Positions 52,165 through 59,677 of a DNA stretch of 64,000 bases are shown here, one piece after another. Both the position numbers and the translations under genes were made by a program. Under the pieces are notes generated by a model. The model was not told where the DNA came from and did not search any database. It saw only the letters and a list, made by a program, of their open reading frames with translations. This DNA comes from HGM04593 sp045592125 (GTDB lineage: Bacteria; Bacteroidota; Bacteroidia; Bacteroidales; Bacteroidaceae). Position 1 is the first letter of the stretch; each line of letters starts with the position of its first letter. Where the stretch lies: assembly GCA_045592125.1 (NCBI GenBank), contig JAZNUE010000027.1, positions 1 through 64,000 on the forward strand. The letters run 5' to 3'.

Positions 52165-53106
52165 ATGGAAAAAAGTGCAAAAATATATGTAGCCGGGCAT
52201 CGCGGAATGGTAGGTTCTGCCATTGTCCGTGAGTTGCAGCGTCAGGGCTATACCAATATAATTACACGTACACACAAGGAACTTGACCTTTGCCGTCAGG
52301 AGCAGGTTGAGAAGTTTTTTGCCGAGGAGAAACCCGAATATGTTTTTCTTGCAGCCGCAAAGGTGGGCGGTATCATAGCCAACCACACGGCGCTTGCCGA
52401 TTTCATGTACGAGAATATGATGCTCGAAATGAATGTCATCAATGCAGCATGGCGTAATGGCTGTAAAAAGCTTGAATTCCTTGGCTCCTCGTGTATCTAC
52501 CCCCGTTTGGCACCTCAACCGATGCCCGAAAGCTGTCTGCTGACCTCTTCTCTGGAACCCACCAACGAGGCATACGCGCTAGCAAAGATTTCAGGCCTCA
52601 AATATTGTGAGTATCTCAATCGTCAGTACGGTACCGATTTTATAAGTGTGATGCCTACCAACCTTTACGGCCCTAACGACAACTATCACCCCACACACAG
52701 CCATGTGCTGCCGGCGCTCATACGCCGTTTCCACGAGGCAAAGGAGGCCGGTGTGGAAAGCGTTACCTGCTGGGGCGACGGTACTCCGCTCCGTGAGTTC
52801 CTGTATGTCGATGACCTTGCCAATCTTTGTGTGTTCCTTATGAACAACTACAGCGGTAACGAAACGGTAAATGCAGGAACAGGCAAGGAGGTTACAATTA
52901 AGGAATTGACAGAGATTGTTGCAAGAGTGGTCGGTTACGAGGGCGAGATAAAATGGGATACTGCAAAGCCCAACGGAACACCGCGTAAACTGCTCGATGT
53001 CTCAAAGGCCGAAAGGCTCGGTTGGAAGTACCGTACGGAACTCGAAGATGGAGTGAGGCTTTCGTATGAGGATTTCTTGAACAATCCCATGCGTGCGGAG
53101 CGTTGA
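52165..53106 (+). CDS. fcl: GDP-L-fucose synthase
   Basis: 313 residues, SDR family. Nucleotide-binding AGHRGMVGSAIVREL is at 10-24 and the catalytic YALAKISGLKYCEYL at about 136. HPTHSHVLPALIRRF is typical. It epimerises and reduces the 4-keto intermediate to GDP-L-fucose using NADPH. It closes the manC-gmd-fcl operon; an inverted repeat (gttaagagatgg / ccatctctta, 53118-53151) follows but lacks a T-run. The tmRNA gene lies downstream. Confidence 0.96.
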   Translation: MEKSAKIYVAGHRGMVGSAIVRELQRQGYTNIITRTHKELDLCRQEQVEKFFAEEKPEYVFLAAAKVGGIIANHTALADFMYENMMLEMNVINAAWRNGCKKLEFLGSSCIYPRLAPQPMPESCLLTSSLEPTNEAYALAKISGLKYCEYLNRQYGTDFISVMPTNLYGPNDNYHPTHSHVLPALIRRFHEAKEAGVESVTCWGDGTPLREFLYVDDLANLCVFLMNNYSGNETVNAGTGKEVTIKELTEIVARVVGYEGEIKWDTAKPNGTPRKLLDVSKAERLGWKYRTELEDGVRLSYEDFLNNPMRAER

Positions 53107-53168
53107 AAATTCAATATGTTAAGAGATGGGGGGCGCTGCTCTCCATCTCTTAAAAAACGCAAAAGCGG

Positions 53169-53199
53169 TTGCAGAAATAAAAAAAAGAGATTATCTTCG
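53169..53199 (+). promoter_or_regulatory. Promoter of ssrA
   Basis: TTG (53169-53171), 20 bases, TATCTTCG (53192-53199; one mismatch to TAnnTTTG). Start site near 53206, just before the mature tmRNA. Confidence 0.6.
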
Positions 53200-53214
53200 C
53201 ACCCGCAAAATACT

Positions 53215-53609
53215 GGGGCTATCTGGATTTGACAGCGGGTAGAAAAGGTATGTAAGCACGCAGTGCCTCGTTGGCTTGCACTATAATCTGAGCCCGCAAG
53301 AATTTATCTGGCAACAATAACTACGCTCTTGCTGCTTAATCGAAGTACAGTAGATTAGCTTAATCCCGGCACCAGGTGCCAGGACAAGACATCACCCGGA
53401 CGCAGTTGTCCCGAAGCAATCCGATACGGTGGTGCAGGCAAATCGGGACTAGCCGTTGCAGGCCTCAATGCAGCGGTGACATCTTAGAGGATAAGGCGCA
53501 GGTTGGCGGTCGCGGTCTTGCCTACGCACGAAAACCCTACCGATGACTAAGCGTGTAGAAAGCATATGGTTTCCCTGTTTGGACGAGGGTTCGACTCCCT
53601 CTAGCTCCA
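53215..53609 (+). ncRNA. ssrA: tmRNA (ssrA)
   Basis: About 395 bases. The 5' acceptor strand GGGGCTA (53215) pairs with TAGCTCC (53602-53608), with discriminator A. The T-arm GGGTTCGACTCCC is at 53586-53598. The tag reading frame from 53310 encodes GNNNYALAA followed by TAA (53337-53339), starting at GGC. It rescues stalled ribosomes and marks the nascent chain for proteolysis. The terminal CCA is not fully encoded. A perfect hairpin terminator follows. Confidence 0.97.
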
Positions 53610-53612
53610 CAG

Positions 53613-53651
53613 CAGTCTCCTCAGGACGCGTCCTGAGGAGACTGTTTTTTT
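53613..53651 (+). terminator. Terminator of ssrA
   Basis: The perfect palindrome cagtctcctcaggacg / cgtcctgaggagactg is followed by seven Ts. Confidence 0.92.
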
Positions 53652-53747
53652 ATGTTGTTTTACCCCTAGGTACTCCAATACTCGCCGCCATCAATACTCC
53701 CGTTGTGCCCTCCAAGGATGAGAACGCAGATGTACACGCCAGGAATT

Positions 53748-53939
53748 CTATTCATTCTGTAACCTCTCTAACGCCTCTTTGGCATCTTCATAGCCTTTCT
53801 CGGCTGCCAATCGCCACCATTTTACAGCCTCTTCCAAGTCCTCTTCAACGCCGTCGCCATCTGCATATGCATTGCAGAATATCCCGCTGCGTGAGTTCGT
53901 GGAGGTGTAGCGCGTTAATCGTGACCCGCGTGGCGGGGC
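53748..53939 (-). pseudogene. Sel1-repeat protein remnant, in frame after the thiN stop
   Basis: Reading on from the thiN stop in the same frame, 63 codons stay open until TAG at 53748 and have no Met. Residues 24-58 of this stretch (YADGDGVEEDLEEAVKWW, RLAAEKGYEDAKEALERLQ) are a clear Sel1/TPR-like repeat. It looks like the last repeat of a decayed Sel1 protein. Expression as a thiN read-through is not supported but cannot be excluded. The rest of 53652-53747 shows no feature. Confidence 0.6.
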
Positions 53940-54566
53940 TTAATAGTTTACAAACAGCAGGTACTCTCCCTGGGCATGGATGGTGAAATGCTCGCCGGTA
54001 CATTCGTTTAGCGTGCCTTGCCACCAGTTGGTGAAGTCGTAGAGGGGGTAGCGCAGGCCGTCGGCGCTCAGTTGCCTGGCTGTGATGGCGAAGAGTGATA
54101 CTTGCTGCCCCTTGCGGCACTTGAGCGTGGTGTCGCCGTTGCAGGGGATGAACACTCCGTGGTCGGTGAAGGAGAGCACTTGCGCCCCGGCGCGGGCGTA
54201 CTCTATTAGCAGGCTTATGTTGCCTATCGTGTGGTCCTCGCGGCGGCCTGTTGCGCCGGTAATTGCAATGCGGCGCATGCCTTTTTCCATAAGATAGCGC
54301 ACGGCCTTTGTCTGGTCGTTGGTCTCCTGCTCGGCAACAATGTGCAGCAGTGCCGCATATCTTGCGCGGTTGCAGGCGCTTATGGAGTCGCCGTCGCCCA
54401 CAATGGCCTGGGGAACGCGCCCCGTGGCAATGTAGCGGTCGGCGGCGCCGTCGCAGCAGACAACGTATGGCGCGCTGTGCAGCACCTCAAGCGCCTGCGG
54501 TGCAGTGGGGTAGTCGCCGCCTGCGAGCACTACGGCCTGGGGCTGGAAGTCATGAATATTGCTCAT
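53940..54566 (-). CDS. thiN: Thiamine pyrophosphokinase
   Basis: 208 residues. The N-terminal catalytic half carries the diphosphokinase motifs CCDGAADRYIATG and AIVGDGDSI (Asp residues for Mg-ATP), EQETNDQTKAVRYL and GATGRREDHTIGNI. The C-terminal thiamin-binding beta-domain has FTDHGVFIP and SLFAI. It converts thiamine to TPP. It overlaps the upstream pnuT-like gene by 17 bases and is the last gene of the TPP-riboswitch operon. Its stop is followed by an in-frame Sel1-like remnant. Confidence 0.92.
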   Translation of the reverse strand: MSNIHDFQPQAVVLAGGDYPTAPQALEVLHSAPYVVCCDGAADRYIATGRVPQAIVGDGDSISACNRARYAALLHIVAEQETNDQTKAVRYLMEKGMRRIAITGATGRREDHTIGNISLLIEYARAGAQVLSFTDHGVFIPCNGDTTLKCRKGQQVSLFAITARQLSADGLRYPLYDFTNWWQGTLNECTGEHFTIHAQGEYLLFVNY

Positions 54567-55134
54567 TGTACATCATCATTTTCCATTTACGGTAGCCAAA
54601 GATAGAGATTATGGCGTAAACGGCATAGAGAATTGCCGTGAAATAGAGCCCTTTGTATATGTATAGCGCACTGCTGGCCACATCGACAACGCACCACACC
54701 CACCACTGCTCGATGTACTTGCGCGCGAGCATCCACATTCCTACAATGCTCAGCGCGGTTGTAAACGAGTCGGGCCAGGGTACGGTGCTGTCGGTGTGGG
54801 TTATCAGCAACCATGCTATGAACAGCTGGGCAGCAATATATGCTGCGGCAATGCCGCCCCACGCCTTGCGCGGCGTGTGCCTTATGGGGAGCTCTCCGTT
54901 TGCGGTCTCCTTTTTCCCGGACAGCGTAAGGCCTGTCTTCCATGCCAGCCAGCCGTAGAGGGCTATTACAAGGTAATAGATGTTTATCCCGAAGTCGGCA
55001 TAGAGGCCTGCGTCATAGTAGACGAATATGTATATCGCTGGCATTATTATACCGGCTATCCACAGATGGATGCTCGCGCGGTATTCCAGCCACAGGTATA
55101 TGATTCCTGTTATTACTCCCAAAAGTTCAAGCAT
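54550..55134 (-). CDS. pnuT: Thiamine transporter, PnuT (PnuC family)
   Basis: 194 residues with about seven helices. PnuC-type pattern WLEYRASIHLWIAGIIMPAIYIFVYYDAGLYADFGINIYY at about 16-55 and WWVWCVVDVASSALYIYKGLYFTAILYAVY near 142-172. PnuC proteins move nicotinamide riboside or, as PnuT, thiamine. Thiamine is favoured here by the neighbouring thiN, the TonB receptor and the TPP riboswitch. The thiN gene overlaps its 3' end. Confidence 0.9.
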   Translation of the reverse strand: MLELLGVITGIIYLWLEYRASIHLWIAGIIMPAIYIFVYYDAGLYADFGINIYYLVIALYGWLAWKTGLTLSGKKETANGELPIRHTPRKAWGGIAAAYIAAQLFIAWLLITHTDSTVPWPDSFTTALSIVGMWMLARKYIEQWWVWCVVDVASSALYIYKGLYFTAILYAVYAIISIFGYRKWKMMMYNEQYS

Positions 55135-55217
55135 AAGGTTCTAGTCTAAAGTTTTATAAGGGCTAAAAGGGCACTAGGGTCCTTAGGGGTTTTCCGTTTT
55201 CATCTTTCACCTTTCCG

Positions 55218-57449
55218 TTATAATTCAATGCTCACGTGCCCTAGGACGTTTATCCCTGCCTGGGCGGCGTAGCCTGCATAGTTGTAGCGGTGCCTTGTAC
55301 CGTCATCGCCTGTATAGTAGCCGCTGCCAGCGTATCCGTTGCTCTCGTACTCCTCGTTGAAGAGGTTGTATACAGTGGCGCCCACAGTAATGCTCTTTGT
55401 GCGCGGCAGCCTGAATGTGTATGCCAGGCGCAGGTTGCTCACGAAGTAGGCGTCGAGGCGGTGCTCCTCCTGCCCGCTGTTGCTCATGTATTGCTTGCCC
55501 ACATACTGCGAGTGCAGCGAGGCCTCAAGCCCGCGCCAGGTATATGAGAAGGTGTTGCTTGCGATTATCTCGGGCGAGAAGGAGAGACGTGTCTCGCCGT
55601 GGCTTATCTCCCAGCGCTCGTAGGTGTTGTCATCGTACAGTACTTCGGTGAAGTTCCTTATGCGGTTGCGGCTGAAGGTTGCGTTCGCGCTCCAGCTGAA
55701 CCCGCAGGGCAGGGCAAGGCTTGCCATCACTTCTATTCCGGCGCGGTAGCTGTTGGGGATATTGGCCGCCAGCGGCTCGCCAATCTCGTTGAGCTCGCCC
55801 GTGAGCACCAGCTGGTCCTTGTAGTCCATGTAGTAAAGGTTGGCCCCGGCCTTGAAGAGGCGGCTGTAGAAGGTGTATCCCATCTCATAGTCAATGAGAC
55901 GTTCGGCTGCGGGGCGCTCGTGCAGCTTGCCGTCGGTGTAGTTGTTGCGGGTAGGTTCCTTGTGCGCCATGCTCACCGAGGCGAAGAGGCGGTTGCTCCT
56001 GTCTATCTGCCATGAGAGGCCTGCCTTGGGGTTGAAGAAATTGAATGTCTCGTCTACGTCCAGCCTTTGCAGGGCGTTCACGGCGTCGTTCCACTTGTCG
56101 TTGTGCCCGTATATCCTGTAGCCGATGTGGCGGTACTGCAGGTCGGCATAGAGGTTCAGCCCGCTGGCTAGCGTGAAGTCGCCTTTCAGGTATATGTTGG
56201 CGTCGTTCTTTGCGCCGTTGTTACGGTAGTATTCGTGGTTGGGCGCGAGGCTGCCTATGTACTCCTTCACCCACAGCACCTGCCCGAAGTGCCTGCCGAA
56301 GTAGCGGTTTGCTCCGCCGCCAAGAGCGGCCTTAAGGCGGCTGCCGCTGTAGGTGAGCGAGAAGATGGCGCCGCCAAAATGGTTGTCCATGGCCTTCTTG
56401 CGCACAAGGTCGCTCTTCTTTACCTCGCTGCCTTCAACGGTGAACGGCTGCAGGGCATATTCAACAAGCTTGCGCCCGCCCTTGTATTCCTGGTAGTAGC
56501 CGTCGCCCTTGGTGTAGTGCAGGCCTATGTTCATCTTCCAGCGGCTGCTAAGCTCATGGTCGGCCAGCAGCTGGAAGTTCTTCTGCGTGTAATTGTCGGT
56601 CTGGCCGTCGTAGTAGTGCGCCTTGCCTTCGTCATCGGTGTACATGTAGCCGCAGCTGTTGTAGCGGCGCCCGTACTGCTGCATCTCCTCCTTGCTTGCA
56701 TAGTTCCATGCATGGTAGGTCTCTTCCTGGCCTGCAAAGGATATAAGCCTCACGGTTGTGCGGTTGCCGTACCAGGCGCCTTGCAGGTAGTATGAGCCCA
56801 GGCCTGTGCTTGCGCGGTCGATATAGCCGTCGCTGGCAATGTTCGAGAGGCGCAGGTCAACGGCCCAGTGCCCGCCAATGATGCCAGTGCCGGCATGCAG
56901 CGTCTCCTTGTGGGTGCCGAACGATCCTGCCGAGCCGCTGAACCCTGCATAGGGCTGTGTGCGGAACTGTGTCGTCTGCATGTTTATGCTTGCCCCGAAT
57001 GCTCCTGCGCCGTTGGTTGATGTTCCTGCGCCGCGCTGAATCTGGATGTCCTTTACCGATGAGGCAAGGTCGGGGATGTTCACCCAGAACACTGTGTGGC
57101 TCTCGGCGTCGTTCACCGGAATGCCGTTGGCCGTTACGTTAATGCGTGTGCCGTCGGTGCCGCGTATGCGCAGGCTGGTGTAGCCAATGCCTGCACCTGC
57201 GTCGCTTGTGGCAATGGCGCTCGGGGTCATAGAGACAAGGTAGGGGAAGTCCACTCCCGTGTTGTGCCTCCTGATTTCCTCGCTGCCTATGTTGGTATAG
57301 GCAATAGGGGTTGTCTCCGTAGCGCGTACCGATGTAATCTCTACTTCCTGCAGGCTTGTGTGCAGGCTGTCACTCACTGCCTCCTGTGCCTTGGGCAAGG
57401 AGGGAAACGCTGCCATCAGCAGGCAGCAGAGCAATGTCCTTCTTTTCAT
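55218..57449 (-). CDS. TonB-dependent outer-membrane receptor, probably for thiamine
   Basis: 743 residues. Signal peptide (LLCCLLMAAFPSLPKA), then a TonB-box region, a plug domain (SLQEVEITSVRATETTP.., LRIRGTDGTRINVTANGIPVNDAES, QRGAGTSTNGAGAFGASINM) and a 22-strand barrel that ends in a C-terminal aromatic-terminated strand (INVLGHVSIEL). It is not a SusC-type receptor, since no SusD partner is present. The position after a TPP riboswitch and before pnuT-thiN makes thiamine, or TPP, its probable ligand. It is separated from pnuT by 83 bases. Confidence 0.9.
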   Translation of the reverse strand: MKRRTLLCCLLMAAFPSLPKAQEAVSDSLHTSLQEVEITSVRATETTPIAYTNIGSEEIRRHNTGVDFPYLVSMTPSAIATSDAGAGIGYTSLRIRGTDGTRINVTANGIPVNDAESHTVFWVNIPDLASSVKDIQIQRGAGTSTNGAGAFGASINMQTTQFRTQPYAGFSGSAGSFGTHKETLHAGTGIIGGHWAVDLRLSNIASDGYIDRASTGLGSYYLQGAWYGNRTTVRLISFAGQEETYHAWNYASKEEMQQYGRRYNSCGYMYTDDEGKAHYYDGQTDNYTQKNFQLLADHELSSRWKMNIGLHYTKGDGYYQEYKGGRKLVEYALQPFTVEGSEVKKSDLVRKKAMDNHFGGAIFSLTYSGSRLKAALGGGANRYFGRHFGQVLWVKEYIGSLAPNHEYYRNNGAKNDANIYLKGDFTLASGLNLYADLQYRHIGYRIYGHNDKWNDAVNALQRLDVDETFNFFNPKAGLSWQIDRSNRLFASVSMAHKEPTRNNYTDGKLHERPAAERLIDYEMGYTFYSRLFKAGANLYYMDYKDQLVLTGELNEIGEPLAANIPNSYRAGIEVMASLALPCGFSWSANATFSRNRIRNFTEVLYDDNTYERWEISHGETRLSFSPEIIASNTFSYTWRGLEASLHSQYVGKQYMSNSGQEEHRLDAYFVSNLRLAYTFRLPRTKSITVGATVYNLFNEEYESNGYAGSGYYTGDDGTRHRYNYAGYAAQAGINVLGHVSIEL

Positions 57450-57564
57450 TGCAATTCCAATAATTTGTGGGGCAGGAGGGACAAAAAAGAATAATCCTCC
57501 ATGCTCCGTTGTTAAACAGAAAATGGGGATTTTCCTGCATTGCTTATACTATTGGAATGTGATA

Positions 57565-57647
57565 TAAGCTTCTCCCTACGCCGGCATTACCCGGATCAGG
57601 TTCTTGGGTATGATCTCAGCCCGTAATATTAAGGCACCCCGTCTTTG
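57565..57647 (-). promoter_or_regulatory. TPP riboswitch
   Basis: On the minus strand the THI-box order is intact: ACGGGGTGCC, GGCTGAGA, ACCC, GAACCTGATC, GGGTAATGCCGGCGTAGGGA. It sits between promoter 57658-57688 and the TonB receptor gene (ATG 57449). Binding of TPP would shut off the receptor, pnuT and thiN, so the operon is on when TPP is low. Confidence 0.96.
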
Positions 57648-57657
57648 AAATCTGCTG

Positions 57658-57688
57658 CGAAGGTAATGAAAGCGCCACGAAGAACAAA
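57658..57688 (-). promoter_or_regulatory. Promoter of the thiamine operon
   Basis: On the minus strand TTTG (57688-57685), 19 bases, TACCTTCG (57665-57658; one mismatch). The predicted start falls just before the TPP aptamer. Confidence 0.65.
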
Positions 57689-57804
57689 GCAAGCGCTCCG
57701 TTTTTTTTGCGCCGCGTCCAAAATAGCCCGCGGCAGGGCCTGTATGTGGCAGATTTTTTATAATATTGCAGGATGAATTAGAATGGCGCTGCCAGCCACG
57801 CAAT

Positions 57805-59103
57805 ATGAAAAGACGCATAATTGAACGCTCAAAGAAGATTATAAGGATATTCAATATACTGAGCGATGACAGGGACATCGGGAATAATCTCATCCTCTGG
57901 TCATTAATAAAGATGTATAACAGTCTCTACCGCCTAAAGCAGGCAGCAGCGGCGCTTACATACCATACGCTCTTTGCTGCCGTGCCGGTGATGGCGCTAA
58001 TGGTGGCGGTTGCCAACAAGATGGGATATGGCGAGATGTTCAGGGAGCAGGTGCATGCGCTGTTCATTAGCAACAGCGCCATCTCCAGCGGCCTGCTGTC
58101 GTTTACCGACAGCTATCTCAGCAATACCAATACCAGCCATTGGCTGGGTGCCGCAATCAGTATCTCGGTGCTGCTCTATTCGGTGTTCTCCATCTTCCAG
58201 ACTATTGACAATACGTTCAACTCGCTATGGAACCTCAGCGGGCACAGCCTCAAGCAGCAGCTCAAGGTGTTTGTCTTCATCCTCATGCTGCCAGTGGTTC
58301 TCATAATACTGCTTGTCGTGGGGCTCAGCGTGTCGTCATACTTTGGCGACGGTATCCTCAAGGCCGCAAACGCGCTCATAATAACTGTCGCCAGCATTGT
58401 ATTCGCGCTGTTCCTGGCCTACAAGCTTATCCCTGGCACAAAGGTCGATGTCAGGTATGCAGCGATATCGGCCGGCGCATGCGGCCTGCTGCTCAGCCTT
58501 GTGCTCTACTTCGGGCTTATGGTGCTTGAGACATTCACCAACCTGCAGAACGTCTATGGCGGCCTTGCCAGCGTGCTGCTGTTCCTGCTGTGGATAAATA
58601 TCTCGTGGACAATATGCCTTGCAGGCTCAAGATGGAACTATCTGCTGCAGGAGGGCAAGAGGATTGACATGGAGAACAAGTTCCGCACGGTGAGCCATAA
58701 CTACCGCAAGTTCATTACCGTGATACTGCTAGCGCATGCAAGCAAGCTCCATGGCATTTTCGGCAAGTTCGTGCTGCAGGACCTCATTGGCGTGATGAAC
58801 GACAAGTATAATCTCCCGGCACACATTACGGTGGGCATTGTAGAGGAGATGTGCCACAAGGGAGTGCTTTATGCCGATGACTTTGCCGACGGTGTCTGCT
58901 ACTTTAGCCAGGCCTATGAGAAATGTACTCTCCTGGCGCTTGTCGACGGGCTTGATTCCTGCGGTGACAATGCCCACACAATGCAGATGACATCCGACGC
59001 CCACATGATTGGCAAGGAGGGCGAGCTGTGGCGCTACATTAACGAGGGCAAGTGCGAGGACCGCCACAGGCTCGACATCCCGCTCAGCCATTTCCCTGAA
59101 TAG
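57805..59103 (+). CDS. YihY/BrkB family membrane protein
   Basis: About 432 residues with start at MKRRIIERSKKI (57805); the frame is open to 57766 but the first codons look non-coding. Six helices lie in 50-270 (TYHTLFAAVPVMALMVAV, GAAISISVLLYSVFSIFQT, LPVVLIILLVVGLSVSSYFGDGI and others), matching the BrkB fold formerly called RNase BN. The C-terminal 150 residues are cytoplasmic. Function not established in any clear way; not an RNase. It is divergent from the thiamine operon. Confidence 0.85.
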   Translation: MKRRIIERSKKIIRIFNILSDDRDIGNNLILWSLIKMYNSLYRLKQAAAALTYHTLFAAVPVMALMVAVANKMGYGEMFREQVHALFISNSAISSGLLSFTDSYLSNTNTSHWLGAAISISVLLYSVFSIFQTIDNTFNSLWNLSGHSLKQQLKVFVFILMLPVVLIILLVVGLSVSSYFGDGILKAANALIITVASIVFALFLAYKLIPGTKVDVRYAAISAGACGLLLSLVLYFGLMVLETFTNLQNVYGGLASVLLFLLWINISWTICLAGSRWNYLLQEGKRIDMENKFRTVSHNYRKFITVILLAHASKLHGIFGKFVLQDLIGVMNDKYNLPAHITVGIVEEMCHKGVLYADDFADGVCYFSQAYEKCTLLALVDGLDSCGDNAHTMQMTSDAHMIGKEGELWRYINEGKCEDRHRLDIPLSHFPE

Positions 59104-59273
59104 GACACGGGTGCCAAATTGTCACATTCCTTTCCCGCGCGAAAGGATAACTGGCAAATTTGTCACTCTTTGCAGTGCCGAACCTTTTTGGCATGGTTTT
59201 GGTTATTGTAACAATGTGCGCATGCTTTATATGCGCTGCAGCTAATAACAGTTTTTTTAAAAAAGAGATAACT

Positions 59274-59546
59274 ATGAACATCAGACCATTGGCAGACAGA
59301 GTGCTCATCTTGCCTCAGCCTGCAGAAGAGAAGACAATCGGCGGTATCATTATCCCCGACACCGCTAAGGAGAAACCCCTGCAGGGCAAGGTAGTTGCTG
59401 TGGGCAGCGGTACAAAGGACGAGGAGATGCAGATTGCTGTGGGCGACCAGGTGCTCTATGGCAAGTATGCCGGTACAGAGATTGAGCATGAGGGCGAGAA
59501 GTACCTGATTATGCGTCAGAGCGACGTTCTTGCTATTTTGGGATAA
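59274..59546 (+). CDS. groES: Co-chaperonin GroES
   Basis: 90 residues starting at MNIRPLADRVLILPQPAEE. The mobile-loop segment EKTIGGIIIPDTAKEKP is at about 17-33, followed by VVAVGSGT and VLYGKYAGTEIEHEG. The frame runs back to 59160 but the extra part has no similarity to GroES. No CIRCE box was found in the 170-base upstream gap. groEL follows 131 bases later. Confidence 0.96.
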   Translation: MNIRPLADRVLILPQPAEEKTIGGIIIPDTAKEKPLQGKVVAVGSGTKDEEMQIAVGDQVLYGKYAGTEIEHEGEKYLIMRQSDVLAILG

Positions 59547-59585
59547 GTAACAGTATTCGGGGTATGGGATGATATGTGCAGGATT

Positions 59586-59614
59586 GTCATTCCGGCAAAG
59601 CGTTAAGGAATGAC
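59586..59614 (+). other. Hairpin between groES and groEL
   Basis: gtcattcc and ggaatgac lie 13 bases apart in the 131-base intercistronic spacer. There is no T-run after it, so it may stabilise or process the mRNA. Confidence 0.4.
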
Positions 59615-59677
59615 AGAATACATAGTCAACAGTCATCTGATACTATTTAAAGACTAATTTTTTATACAATAAGAATT

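Noticed and set aside
59104..59273. CIRCE/HrcA or sigma-54 promoter ahead of groES
   Set aside because: No TTAGCACTC-N9-GAGTGCTAA pair. A TGGCATG-N4-TGGT string at 59193-59207 has two mismatches in the -12 part and no enhancer candidates nearby.
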